Of a stretch of DNA of 52,867 bases, positions 26,390-35,690 are shown piece after piece. The stretch is from an uncultured Desulfovibrio sp. GTDB taxonomy: Bacteria; Desulfobacterota; Desulfovibrionia; Desulfovibrionales; Desulfovibrionaceae. Numbering within the stretch: the first letter of the stretch is position 1; the number at the start of each line of letters is the position of its first letter. The stretch is from NCBI RefSeq assembly GCF_944324525.1, contig NZ_CALUWS010000017.1, positions 1 to 52,867 of the forward strand, written 5' to 3'. A model generated the notes under the pieces. It was not told where the DNA came from. It did no database searches and worked only from the letters and a program-made list of their open reading frames with translations. The position numbers were made by a program, and so were the translations under genes.

Positions 26390-28367
26390 TTACGGCTGCT
26401 GCGGACTTTCTCTGTCCCACGGCAGATAGCCCGCCCGGCGGATGAGGTCGCGGCCTTCGGGGCCGAGCAGCCAGTCCCGGAAAGCGCGGCTTTCGGCGTT
26501 GAGCGGGCGGCAGGAGATCATGCAGAGGGGGAGGCTGAGCGGATAGCTGCCGTCGCGTACGGTCGCGTCCGTGGGCGGTACGCCGTCCACGGCCAGCGGG
26601 CGGAAATCTCCGTCCGGGAACCACTTGTCCAGATACCAGCGCAGGCCGAAGCCCAGCGCCCCCGCCCGCTTGCGGTAGCGGGCCACGTCACGGGCCAGCC
26701 CCATCGAGGGTTGTTCCAGCAGGGGAGGGGCGGCCTCCTCGTCGCGCAGGACGAGCTCTTCCAGCGCGTGCTGGTTCTCGTCCCATCCTTCATGCTGGAA
26801 GGGGAGGATGCGCTCGTCCCGGCAGCCGACTTCCTTCCAGTTGGTGATCTCCCCGGTGTAGATGCGCCGGAGCTGTTCGCTGCTCAGGTTTCTTACGGGA
26901 TTGTCCTTGTGGACGAAAAAGACGAGGGCCTCGTGGGCCACGGGCCGCACATCGGGCGTCAGCCCCTGGGCGCGCAGCTCGTCAAGCTGATATTTTGACG
27001 GCGGCGGCCCGAAAAAAATGTCCACGGAGTCCGGCGTATCCATCCTGGATGAGAGACGGGCCTGCTTCACGCGCCGGGATCGGACCTCCTCGGAGAGGAG
27101 GCGTCCGTCCTCGTCAAGGCAGGCCACGGCCTGGAAGGCGGCGGCGTACAGGGGCCTGGAGGACTTCACGCCGCTCAGCGTGGGCAGGTTTTCGCCAAGG
27201 CGCAGCGAGGGCGGCGCGGCGGGCAGCTCCAGCGTGTTGCCCGCACGTTCGGGGGAAAATCTCTCCCAGAACTGCAACAACACCGTTTTGTCGAGGGCAT
27301 CGTCCTTGCCGCTGACGGTATCCCGCAACATGGTATGCAGATCGACGGCAACGGCCGCACAGCACAGGACGAAGACAAGCAACTGGCTGATCACCACCAC
27401 GCGGCGGCCTCGCACGGGGGGACAGGCGCGGATCCCGAGGCGGAAGGCAAGCAGGAACAGGCCGTAGGTCAGCAGAAAGGACGCCGTCAGCAGGCCGTAG
27501 AGGTGGGCGGGGCCGAAGTGGATGCGGGCGCATACGAACACGAAGACGAGAAACAGCGGCAACGGCAGCAGGAGCGGCAGATATCTGGCGTTGAACGTGG
27601 ATCTCGTCCGTGCGTGGCCCGCCAGCCATGCGCCGCAGGCCATCGGTACGGTGAGGCTGAAACAGACGACCGCCGCGAGGAGGGGATACTCACCGGGCGG
27701 GCAGCGAAGTTCAGACGCAAGCTCGAGGGGGATGCCGCTATTCTGGATGAGGAGAGAGCCGCCTTTCAGGACGAAAAACGCTTCGTCCAGGATGAACAGG
27801 TTCAGGAGGGTGCAGAGCGGCAGGATAAACACGCTCACGGTAACGGCCGCGATCTGATACCACACTGTCCTCGTCCCGTCGCCGGCGGGCCGCTCTTCTC
27901 CGTCGTGCCCTTCCGCCCTTTTCCGTGCGTGGCTGTGGAAGCAGAAGGCAAGCAGGAACCCCGCATACAGCAGGGCGATGGCAAGCAGCAGCAACAGATC
28001 GAAGGGTCTTGCCCACGGGGGTTGGAGCAGGGAGCGGAGCTTCTCCGTGGCCGGGGGGATGAAAGCAAGCATGAGGAGCGGCAACAGCGGGGGGGAGGAG
28101 CAAGGCGGATACGGAGCATCCCCGGGGCGCTTCGGCGGCCAGCCCGCGGCCCAGGGCCGCCACGAAGGAGATGCTGGTGTAGAGGATGAACAGGCCGAAC
28201 ACCTCCACGTACACCAGGGGAAACCAGATCGACACGCCGAAAAGATTGAAAAGGCAGTTCACCCCCACTTCCAGGCCGCCCCAGACGCCGCCTATGCTCA
28301 CGCAGAGGAGCCAGAAGCCCAGGGCCGTGGCCATGAGCGCATAGCGAAGATATCCCCGCGTCATCAT
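26390..28367 (-). pseudogene. Array member 5: double membrane module plus PstS-like domain, frameshifted
   Basis: Translation starts at 28367 or 28364 (MMTRGYLRYALMATALGF), overlapping the member 4 stop. It breaks in a C7 tract (G7 at 28089-28095). Removing one C joins SALLLPP to LLPLLMLAFIPP and gives about 658 residues ending at 26390. Two four-helix membrane units are followed by a PstS-like domain with IYTGEITNWKEVG, RAGALGFGLRWY and RRAGYLPWD. A tract of over 400 bp in this domain is nearly identical to member 3. A homopolymer on/off switch, a true mutation or a sequencing error are all possible. Confidence 0.8.
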
Positions 28368-30286
28368 TGGGCGTTCTCCTTCGTATCCTTGCGTTCCTTT
28401 GTGTCGTCGCTTCCGCTGTCGTTCCCGCCGTCCCAGGGCAGATAGCCCGCCCGACGGATGAGGTCGCGGCCTTCGGGGCCGAGCAGCCAGTCCCGGAAAG
28501 CGCGGCTGTCGTCGTCGAGCGGACGGCAGGCGATCAGGCAGAGCGGCACGATGAGCGGATAGCTGCCGTCGCGCAGTCTCGCGTCCGTGGGCGTCACGCC
28601 GTCCACGGCCAGCGGGCGAACGTCGCCGTCCGGGAACCACTGGCCCAGATACCAGCGCAGGCCGAAGCCCAGCGCCCCCGCCCGCTTGCGGTAGCGGGCC
28701 ACGCGAGCGGAAGGGAGATCGCTGGACGAAAACGGCAAATAGTCTTCCCGCAAGGGGGGAGCGGCGGCCTCGCCGCGCAGGACGAGCTCTTCCAGCAGGA
28801 GCTGGTTCTCGTCCTCCGCCTCATGCTGGAAGGGGAGGATACGTTCGTCCCGGCCGCCGACTTCCTTCCAGTTGGTGATCTCCCCGGTGTAGATGCGCCG
28901 GAGCTGTTCGCTGCTCAGGCTGCTGATTGGATTGTCCTTCTGGACGAAGAAGATGAGGGCCTCACGGGCCACAGGCCACATATCGGGCGTGATCCCCTGT
29001 GCGCGCAGCTCGTCAAGCTGCCGCCGTGAAGGCGGCGGGCCGAAAAAGATGTCGGTCGATACGGCGGCCAGCCGCTGCTGCTCATAGCGCTTGCTGTATT
29101 CCACACGTTCCCGCGTCAGCCGCTCGTTCCGTTCCCTCCAGGAGAGGAGGCGGCCGTCCTCGTCAAGGCAGGTCAGGGCCTGCAGGGCGGAAGCGTAGAG
29201 CGGCAGAGCGGCCAGCGTGCCGTCCAGACGGCTCGGACTTGCGCCGAGGCGCAGGGAGGGCGGCGCGGACGGCAGCGTGAGGGCGTTATCTTCCTCACGG
29301 GGGAAATACTTTTGGGCGAACTCCCAGTTCAGCGAGGGGATGACATCATGCACGCTGTTGTAGTTCCCCCGCGTCAGCGAGACCATGTTGACCGTATAGG
29401 CCGCACAAGGCGGGACGAGCACGAGCAGCAGGCAGGCCACGCCCACGCGGCGTCCCCGCGTCGGCTCCTGTCCCAAGGTGCGGGCCTCGCAGCCGAAGCC
29501 GAAAAGAAACAGGCTGTAGATCAGCAGGGAGGCTATCCCCGTGGACTGGTACAGGAGCAGGGGCACGGAGTGGTCCGTGCGCATGAAATAAAGACTGAGG
29601 GAAAGAAACAGCAGCGGCGGCAGCAGGTGGGGCAGATAGCGCGCGGCGAAGGTGGCGCGAAAAGGCGCCCCGGAAGCCAGCCAGCGACCGTAGTCCAGCG
29701 CGACGGCAAAGCCCAGGAGGGAGAGCGACGAGGAGGAGCGCAGCCATGACGTGCCGTCGGACAGGCCGTATACTTCCCGACCGAGGAAAAGGAGCAGCGG
29801 CGCGGTCATGCAGCCCAGACTCAGGGCCAGCGGGACGGTCGCGGCGACCGCCATGACCAGATAGCGGACGAGGTCCCTTCCCGCCTTTTCCGGTCGCCGC
29901 GGCGCGGGGCCGGTGAAAAGGCCAAGCAGGAACAGTCCGTACGGCAAAACGAACAGCAGCGTCTGCACGCCGATCACGTCCTCCCCCGCGAACAGGGAAG
30001 CCGTCAGGAAAGGAAGCGCCACCAGGAGATACAGCAGCGGCATCAGCAGCGGCGCCAGCGGAGGGAGCAGTCTTGCCGGGAGCGCGAGGGGGGCCTTGGC
30101 TCGGAGCAGGCGACCGGCATATATCGGCACGAAGAAGAAAGGACAGAAGGACGCCAGGACGTGCGGCGCGAACACGTCATAGCGCAGCAGGTCATGGGCG
30201 AAAGAGATGGCGAATCCCGCGAACAGTGCCAGAAGAGCACAGCCGATGCTCATGGGGATATAGGAAAAAGATCTCGTTTCCATCAT
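28364..30286 (-). CDS. Array member 4: double membrane module plus PstS-like binding domain
   Basis: This protein of about 640 residues starts at adjacent ATGs (30286 and 30283) after GGAGG, overlapping the stop of member 3. Two hydrophobic four-helix units (first marked LARLLPPLAPLLMPLLYLL, second FAARYLPHLLPPLLFL) lead to one more helix, then a soluble domain that begins with LDGTLAALPLYASALQAL. This resembles the first ligand loop of PstS-type proteins. It contains IYTGEITNWKEVGG and ends RRAGYLPWDG with a charged Asp/Lys/Glu tail. The domain should face the periplasm. No ABC transporter permease or ATPase genes accompany it. Transport, sensing or surface roles are all open. Confidence 0.82.
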   Translation of the reverse strand: MMETRSFSYIPMSIGCALLALFAGFAISFAHDLLRYDVFAPHVLASFCPFFFVPIYAGRLLRAKAPLALPARLLPPLAPLLMPLLYLLVALPFLTASLFAGEDVIGVQTLLFVLPYGLFLLGLFTGPAPRRPEKAGRDLVRYLVMAVAATVPLALSLGCMTAPLLLFLGREVYGLSDGTSWLRSSSSLSLLGFAVALDYGRWLASGAPFRATFAARYLPHLLPPLLFLSLSLYFMRTDHSVPLLLYQSTGIASLLIYSLFLFGFGCEARTLGQEPTRGRRVGVACLLLVLVPPCAAYTVNMVSLTRGNYNSVHDVIPSLNWEFAQKYFPREEDNALTLPSAPPSLRLGASPSRLDGTLAALPLYASALQALTCLDEDGRLLSWRERNERLTRERVEYSKRYEQQRLAAVSTDIFFGPPPSRRQLDELRAQGITPDMWPVAREALIFFVQKDNPISSLSSEQLRRIYTGEITNWKEVGGRDERILPFQHEAEDENQLLLEELVLRGEAAAPPLREDYLPFSSSDLPSARVARYRKRAGALGFGLRWYLGQWFPDGDVRPLAVDGVTPTDARLRDGSYPLIVPLCLIACRPLDDDSRAFRDWLLGPEGRDLIRRAGYLPWDGGNDSGSDDTKERKDTKENAQ

Positions 30287-32331
30287 CGTTCTTCCTCCGC
30301 GTCCTCGTTGTCCCCGCGGCTCCCGCGGCTCTCGTGGGCCGCCGTGTCGCCGCCGTTTTCGGCAGTCCCATCGTTTTCCTCGTCCCACGGCAGATAGCCC
30401 GCCCGGCGGATGAGGTCGCGGCCTTCGGGGCCGAGCAGCCAGTCCCGGAAAGCGCGGCTGTCGTCGTCGAGCGGACGGCAGGCGATCAGGCAGAGCGGCA
30501 CGATGAGCGGATAGCTGCCGTCGCGCAGGCTCGCGTCCGTGGGCGTCACGCCGTCCACGGCCAGCGGGCGGACGTCGCCGTCCGGGAACCACTGGCCCAG
30601 ATACCAGCGCAGGCCGAAGCCCAGCGCGCCGCTCCGCTTGCGGTAGCGGGCCACATCACGGGATGGCCCCATTGAGCCTCGTTCGCGCAGGGGCGGTGCG
30701 GCCTCCTCGCCGCGCAGGACGAGCCGTTTCAGCAGACGCTGGTTTTCCCCCCATTTTTCATGCTGGAAGGGGAGGATGCGCTCGTCCCGGCCGCCGACTT
30801 CCTTCCAGTTGGTGATCTCCCCGGTGTAGATGCGCCGGAGCTGTTCGCTGCTCAGGTTTCTTACGGGATTGTCCTTGTGGACGAAAAAGACGAGGGCCTC
30901 GTGGGCCACGGGCCGCACATCGGGCGTCAGCCCCTGGGCGCGCAGCTCGTCAAGCTGATATTTTGACGGCGGCGGCCCGAAAAAAATGTCTACGGAGTCC
31001 GGCGTATCCATCCTGGATGAGAGACGGGCCTGCTTCACGCGCCGGGACAGGATCTCCTCGGAGAGGAGGCGACCGTCCTCGCCAAGGCAGGCCACGGCCT
31101 GGAAGGCGGCGGCGTACAGGGGCCTGGAGGACTTCACGCCACTCAGCGTGGGCAGGTTTTCGCCAAGGCGCAGCGAGGGCGGCGCGGCGGGCAGCGCCAG
31201 AGCATTGCCCGGCGTGTCAGGGGAAAATCTCTTCCGGAAGTCCCAGTTGTCCCCTGTGCCGACGGCATCGTGATCTCCCGTGATCAGGGTGTCGTGCGCG
31301 GCGGACAGACTGACGGCAAGACCCGCGCAGAACGGGACAAGCGCAAGCAGCAGACAGACCACGCCCACGCGGCGGCCCCGCGTAGGCGCACAGGAACGGC
31401 TCCACAGGCGGAAGGCGCACAGAAACAGTCCGTAGGTCAGCAGAAAGGCCAGCATTGCCAGCAGGTAGACGGAGACAGAGCCGAAGGACGCACGAACGTG
31501 CAGGAGCAGGATGGAAAGAAAGATCAGCGGCGGCAGGAGAAGCGGCAGATATCTGGCGCTGAAGGTGGATGCCGCCTGCGCGCGGGACGCCAGCCAGCCG
31601 CCGCAGGCCGCCGGTACGGTGAGGCTGCAGCAGGCGATGGCCGCGTTGCAGAGATACGGAGCGACGATAAGCCCACTTCCCAACCTCGAAACAAGAGCGC
31701 GGTTCAGGTGGAACGGCGCACCGTTATTGAAGAAGAACAGATAGCTGTCGGTGAGGGTGAAAAGAACGCCGTTCACAACGAACATGTTCAGCAGCGTGCA
31801 AAGCGGCAGAAAGAAAACGCTTGCGGCAACGACCGTGCCCAGATAGCGCGGATAGCCCTGTGCCGCCGTGCTCTTGCCGTTCGTGGAAGTGGGCGGCTGC
31901 TCCCCGTGCTTCGCCGCCGTTTTCCGTGCACGACTATGGCGGTGGAAGGCAAGCAGGAACAGCACATACAGCAGGCCGGCGGCAAGCAGCGGCAGCAGCT
32001 CTTCCAGGAATACAAGATAATCCCGGTTGGAAAGTATGACGGCAAGGACGGGGAGCGGCGACAGCAAGGGGAAAAGTCCGGCGAATGCGGAGCACGACAG
32101 GGGCGCCTCGGCGGCCATGCGGCGAGTCAGGGCCGTCACGGCGATCAGGGGAATGCAGGCGCCGCCCACGAGGATGCCCAGCAGGCAAGGGAGGATCGCC
32201 CACGTGGGGACAAGCCGCAGAAAGTAAAAGATGCCCAGCATGCCGCCCCAGCCGAGGCCGATGCTCGCGAACAGGAGCCAGAAGCCCAGAGGCGCGGCCA
32301 TGAGCGCATAGCGCAGATATGCCCGCGTCAT
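30283..32331 (-). CDS. Array member 3: double membrane module plus PstS-like binding domain
   Basis: This is the longest intact member at 682 residues. Residues 1-330 hold two copies of a four-helix unit, each with a loop of the type A-x(2-3)-F-x-A-R-x-L-P-L-L-L-P and each ending LLxYxLFLxAF; a further helix lies near 322-345. Residues 388-650 form the PstS-like domain: SGVKSSRPLYAAAFQAV, IYTGEITNWKEVGG (501-514), RSGALGFGLRWYL, and RRAGYLPWD. A Glu/Asp-rich tail follows. The start overlaps the member 2 stop by four bases. The binding domain is close to that of member 5, and its last third is close to member 4. Confidence 0.85.
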   Translation of the reverse strand: MTRAYLRYALMAAPLGFWLLFASIGLGWGGMLGIFYFLRLVPTWAILPCLLGILVGGACIPLIAVTALTRRMAAEAPLSCSAFAGLFPLLSPLPVLAVILSNRDYLVFLEELLPLLAAGLLYVLFLLAFHRHSRARKTAAKHGEQPPTSTNGKSTAAQGYPRYLGTVVAASVFFLPLCTLLNMFVVNGVLFTLTDSYLFFFNNGAPFHLNRALVSRLGSGLIVAPYLCNAAIACCSLTVPAACGGWLASRAQAASTFSARYLPLLLPPLIFLSILLLHVRASFGSVSVYLLAMLAFLLTYGLFLCAFRLWSRSCAPTRGRRVGVVCLLLALVPFCAGLAVSLSAAHDTLITGDHDAVGTGDNWDFRKRFSPDTPGNALALPAAPPSLRLGENLPTLSGVKSSRPLYAAAFQAVACLGEDGRLLSEEILSRRVKQARLSSRMDTPDSVDIFFGPPPSKYQLDELRAQGLTPDVRPVAHEALVFFVHKDNPVRNLSSEQLRRIYTGEITNWKEVGGRDERILPFQHEKWGENQRLLKRLVLRGEEAAPPLRERGSMGPSRDVARYRKRSGALGFGLRWYLGQWFPDGDVRPLAVDGVTPTDASLRDGSYPLIVPLCLIACRPLDDDSRAFRDWLLGPEGRDLIRRAGYLPWDEENDGTAENGGDTAAHESRGSRGDNEDAEEER

Positions 32332-33233
32332 CGGATGTTCTCCTTTCTTCGTTTGTACGCTATTCGTTTATCCGCAAAAAACGACAGGAACAGGACGTAG
32401 GTCAGCAGGAAAACCAGCATCCACTGAGCGGCATCGCGCACGAGGAGGCTGGAGAAGAAAAAACCGCTCGGTAGCGAGAGGAAAAGGAAGAGCAGCGACG
32501 GCAGCAGGAGCGGCTTGAAGCCGGGAAAGAAGGCGGCTACGGGCTGTGCGCGGGCTGCCAGCCAGTAGCCGCACGCCGCCGGGGTGCAGGACCAGAAAAC
32601 GATGCTCAGCATGGAGAAGCTATCCCACAAGCCTATGCCCAGCAACGTGGAGAGCGGCAGGAAGAGGATGCTCACGACAACGGCTGCGACCAGATAGCGG
32701 CGATAGGCCCGCGCCATCGTACCTGTGTCGCTCGCGGCGGCGGACCGCTCTCCCTCTCCGTGCATTTCCGTCCATTTCCGTGCGCGGTGGCAGAGACAGA
32801 AGGCAAGCAGGAACAGCGCGTACAGCAGGCAGGCCAGCAGGCAGGCTGATAACAGCAGGAAACCCAGCATGTCCAGATCCTTAAACGTGAAGGGCAAACG
32901 GCTCGGCAGCACGCCCAGCCCGGCAGGCAGGAAGGCAAGGGCGGGGGTCGCGATCAGCAGGGGGAGCAGTCCGGCGGATACGGAGTACGACAGGGGCGTT
33001 TTGGCGGCCAGCCAGGAGCCCAGCTTCGTAACGGCGAGGAGGAGACAGTAGGGGCCGCCTATGAAGCCGCAGCAGATCGCCAGCAAGGTGATGAAAAAGT
33101 TGTCGGGAAGAAAGCGGAAAGGGGAGATAAAAAGGTAGGGGAGGATCAACAGGCCGCCCACGATCATGATGAGGACCCCGAAGCCCAGGGCCGTGGCCAT
33201 GAGCGCATAGCGAAGATATCCCCGCGTCATCAT
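32328..33233 (-). CDS. Array member 2: double membrane module without binding domain
   Basis: This 301-residue, almost wholly hydrophobic protein starts MMTRGYLRYALMATALGFG, the same N-terminus as member 5. It has two membrane units (YSVSAGLLPLLIATPALAF and AAFFPGFKPLLLPSLLFLFL) and stops after LLTYVLFLSFF with a basic tail, exactly where its sisters continue into the PstS-like domain. Its ATGATGA start overlaps the member 1 stop and its own stop overlaps the member 3 start. A natural domain-free version, or a truncated one, are both possible. The lack of decay favours a functional protein. Confidence 0.75.
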   Translation of the reverse strand: MMTRGYLRYALMATALGFGVLIMIVGGLLILPYLFISPFRFLPDNFFITLLAICCGFIGGPYCLLLAVTKLGSWLAAKTPLSYSVSAGLLPLLIATPALAFLPAGLGVLPSRLPFTFKDLDMLGFLLLSACLLACLLYALFLLAFCLCHRARKWTEMHGEGERSAAASDTGTMARAYRRYLVAAVVVSILFLPLSTLLGIGLWDSFSMLSIVFWSCTPAACGYWLAARAQPVAAFFPGFKPLLLPSLLFLFLSLPSGFFFSSLLVRDAAQWMLVFLLTYVLFLSFFADKRIAYKRRKENIR

Positions 33234-34693
33234 TGGGCGTTCTCCTTCGTATCCTTGCGTTCCTTTGTGTCGTCGCTTCCGCTGTCGTTCCCGCCGTCCC
33301 ACGGCAGATAGCCCGCCCGGCGGATGAGGTCGCGGCCTTCGGGGCCGAGCAGCCAGTCCCGGAAGGCGCGGCTTTCGGCGCTGAGCGGGCGGCAGCTCGC
33401 CATGCAGAGGGGGAGGCTGAGCGGATAGCTGCCGTCGCGCAGGGTCTCGTCCGTGGGCGGCACGCCGTCCACGGCCAGCGGGCGGACATCCCCGTTCGGG
33501 AACCACTTGTCCAGGTAGCTCCGCAGGCCGAAGCCCAGCGCGCCCGGCCTGTTGCGGTAGGCGGCCACGCGGCGGACGGGGCCGCTGTCACAGGGATCGA
33601 GCCGGCTTTCCTCCTGCAACGGGGTGGTGGGAGCCTCCCCGCGCAGGACGAGCTGTTCCAGCAGGAACTGGTTCTCGTCCCCTTCTTCATACTGGAAGGG
33701 GAAAATACGTTCGTCCCGACCGCCCACGTCCTGCCAGTTGGTGATCTCCCCGGTGTAGATGCGCCGGAGCTGTTCGCTGGTCAGACCGGTAACGGGATCG
33801 TCCTTGCGGACGAAAAAGACGAGGGCCTCGCGGGCCAGCGGCCGCACGTCGGGCGTCAGTCCCCGGGCGCGCAGCTCGTCAAGCTGCCGCATTGACGGCG
33901 GCGGCCCGAAAAAGAAGGTTATCTCCCCGGCGGTCAGCCGTTCCCAGCCGTGCAGGCCGTTGCACTCCACCAGGGGCGGCATACGGCGTTCCCGCCGTTC
34001 GGCGGCGGTGAGACGTTCGCCGTCCACGGCCCAGGATGCGGCGGCGTAGAGCGGCAGGGCGGCCAGCGTGCCGTCCAGAAGGGGCTGGTTTTGCGCAAGG
34101 CACAGCGAGGGCGGCCCGGCCGGGAGAACGATGCCCGTGAAATCGTCGAGACTGTACGGCCGCATGCGTTGCGCATCGTCAAAGAAGGTGACGCGCCGCA
34201 CGGCATACAGATCGACGCCCACGGCGGCGCAGCAGGCGGCCGCCGTCAGCAGCAGGCAGGCAAGACCCCTGCGGCGCTCCCGCGTCGATTCCCGCTTGCG
34301 GTTCCTGACAAGGAAGGCAAGAAAAAAAAGACCGTACTGGGGCAGCAGCAGAAAACGCACGCCGTCCGCAAGATCCGCAAAGGTGGTGGGGAGGACGCGC
34401 AGATGGCGGCCCAGCAAAAAAAGGTAGATGCAGGGCGGCAGCAGCAGGGGCAGGAACTTGGCGGCGAAGGTGGGCGGGAAATGCGCCCGTGCCGCCAGCA
34501 GCCAGCCGCAGACAAGGGGCAGGATGACGCACAACGCCAGCACGCCCGGCACCGTGAGGAGCGAGCAGGCCAGACGAGCAAGGCCGATCATCAGACCGTT
34601 GTCCATGAGGAGATACGGCAACAGCGGCAGCGGAAACAGAAAGCTCACGGCAAAGGCCGTGACCATGTAACGCAGCTTTTCCCCCGTCCTCAT
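33230..34693 (-). CDS. Array member 1: single membrane module plus PstS-like binding domain
   Basis: This 487-residue protein is the first gene of the array. It has only one four-helix unit (FAAKFLPLLLPPCIYLFLL), a further helix (GLACLLLTAAACCAAVGV), then a PstS-like domain from LDGTLAALPLYAAASWAV, with IYTGEITNWQDVGG, RPGALGFGLRSYL and RRAGYLPWDG. The start at 34693 is the first ATG in a protein-like context and has AAGGGG upstream; earlier in-frame ATGs at 34777 and 34729 read into sequence without membrane character. Its 3' end and the following junction are identical to the member 4/member 5 junction. Confidence 0.8.
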   Translation of the reverse strand: MRTGEKLRYMVTAFAVSFLFPLPLLPYLLMDNGLMIGLARLACSLLTVPGVLALCVILPLVCGWLLAARAHFPPTFAAKFLPLLLPPCIYLFLLGRHLRVLPTTFADLADGVRFLLLPQYGLFFLAFLVRNRKRESTRERRRGLACLLLTAAACCAAVGVDLYAVRRVTFFDDAQRMRPYSLDDFTGIVLPAGPPSLCLAQNQPLLDGTLAALPLYAAASWAVDGERLTAAERRERRMPPLVECNGLHGWERLTAGEITFFFGPPPSMRQLDELRARGLTPDVRPLAREALVFFVRKDDPVTGLTSEQLRRIYTGEITNWQDVGGRDERIFPFQYEEGDENQFLLEQLVLRGEAPTTPLQEESRLDPCDSGPVRRVAAYRNRPGALGFGLRSYLDKWFPNGDVRPLAVDGVPPTDETLRDGSYPLSLPLCMASCRPLSAESRAFRDWLLGPEGRDLIRRAGYLPWDGGNDSGSDDTKERKDTKENAQ

Positions 34694-34828
34694 CAGCAGT
34701 CCCCTTGCTTCGCCCGACTGCGCTGGCATGCCGCCTTCCGTACAGCACATCCCCGGCACGATACAAGACATAGCCACCCCGAAGCAAGTCCAACAGCGGC
34801 AACGGCTGCGATGATACTCTTGACGTCC

Positions 34829-35012
34829 GCCTGGGGGGAAGAGGAACCCCTCGCGCTGCTGTCGATGCCCGTAAGGCCTCTTCGTCGCCTAACAGGCACG
34901 GCCCTGCGGGCCGCCTTTCGGTCGCCGCCGTAGCGAAGCGAGAAAAGGCGTTCCCGCCATTCTTCCCCCCAGGCCCCCTTCCCTTCCCCAGCGCGCTTTT
35001 ACCGAGAGAGAC
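34829..35012 (-). repeat. Interspersed repeat family B, copy 3
   Basis: It holds the same blocks as copies 2 and 4: CTGGGGGGAAG, CTGTCGATGCCCGTAAGG, CGGGCCGCCTTTCGGTCGC, then the C tract CTTCCCCCCAGGCCCCC and CCCCAGCGCGCTTTTACCG. It lies upstream of the membrane-protein array, where its long stem could act as a terminator or an mRNA 5' structure. The interval 35013-35148 holds nothing recognisable. Confidence 0.72.
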
Positions 35013-35148
35013 AACGGCACAAGGTGACCCTACTCCCCCAAAAAAGGAGGTGGCGTATGGTGGACGATGTGTTGATATGCTCTGGGGCGCGGGCGTGGTG
35101 ACGTGACAGCGAACGGTGACGGCCGGCCAGGCCTTGCCTTTTCGTCGT

Positions 35149-35264
35149 GCCGCCGGGGGACCGGGAAACGCAGTCGGGACTACGGCGTCACCCGGACTAT
35201 GAGTGACCCCGGCAAGAGTTTCGAGGGGAGGGGGGCCTTTGCAAAGGTCCCCCTCCCCCGCATA
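35149..35264 (+). repeat. Interspersed repeat family C, copy 1
   Basis: The blocks GGCGTCACCCGGACTATG, GACCCCGGCAAGAGTTTCGA and GGGGGCCTTTGCAAAGG followed by CCCCCTCCCCCGCAT are shared, in order, with 40965-41089. The end forms a G-tract hairpin centred on TTTGCAAA. It lies between the dsr terminator and the membrane array. Confidence 0.7.
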
Positions 35265-35290
35265 CGCCATCGCCATCAGCTCCAATGGCA

Positions 35291-35324
35291 AAAAACCGGC
35301 GGGAAGGCACATTCCGCCGGTTTT
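35291..35324 (-). terminator. Terminator of the dsr operon
   Basis: AAAACCGGCGGGAA and TTCCGCCGGTTTT pair with a single bulged G and a short loop. On the minus strand the stem is followed by a T6 run. It lies 77 bases beyond the dsrD stop and should end the dsrA-dsrB-dsrD transcript. Confidence 0.85.
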
Positions 35325-35400
35325 GTGGAGGTCAGCACGGCGTGGAAACGGATGCTGACGCAAGGTGTGGCAAAAAAGTATCCCGGGGCTGGGAGAGCGG

Positions 35401-35634
35401 CTAGTCCTCGCCTTCGGCGTGGGACTGCTTGCCCGCGCCCTTGAGGCCGTACATGGTGGTGGAGCCGGAGGACCAGAATTCCAGCACTTCTTCATTGACC
35501 AGCTGGGTGAGCAGCTTTTTCACTTCGCGGGGGCCTTTGTCGGGGAAAAGATCGGTGAAGTCCTTGAAATAGAATTTGGACTTGGCGGCGGATTTGCCCT
35601 TGAGGAAGTCGATGATCACATCTTTGTCGGCCAT
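35401..35634 (-). CDS. dsrD: Dissimilatory sulfite reductase-associated protein DsrD
   Basis: DsrD is a 77-residue winged-helix-like protein that is found with dsrAB in sulfate reducers and is known to stimulate DsrAB activity. The sequence (FYFKDFTDLFPDKGPREVKK to VLEFWSSGSTTMYGL) matches the family throughout and its length is normal. It follows dsrB by 56 bases and is the last gene before the operon terminator. Its presence points to reductive rather than oxidative sulfur metabolism. Confidence 0.96.
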   Translation of the reverse strand: MADKDVIIDFLKGKSAAKSKFYFKDFTDLFPDKGPREVKKLLTQLVNEEVLEFWSSGSTTMYGLKGAGKQSHAEGED

Positions 35635-35690
35635 TTTCGTCTCCTGTCCCGGCGGCGCGTATGCGCCGCCGGGGTCGCGTCGAACCGGGG

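Noticed and set aside
33233-33506. An Arg/Pro-rich N-terminal extension of array genes (also before 28367 and 30286)
   Set aside because: These extensions are other-frame readings of the preceding gene's PstS-like end. Real starts are the ATGATG pairs at the overlaps.
25344-34693. An ordinary Pst phosphate transport operon
   Set aside because: There is no PstC, PstA, PstB or PhoU, and the binding domains are fused to membrane units rather than carried as lipoproteins.
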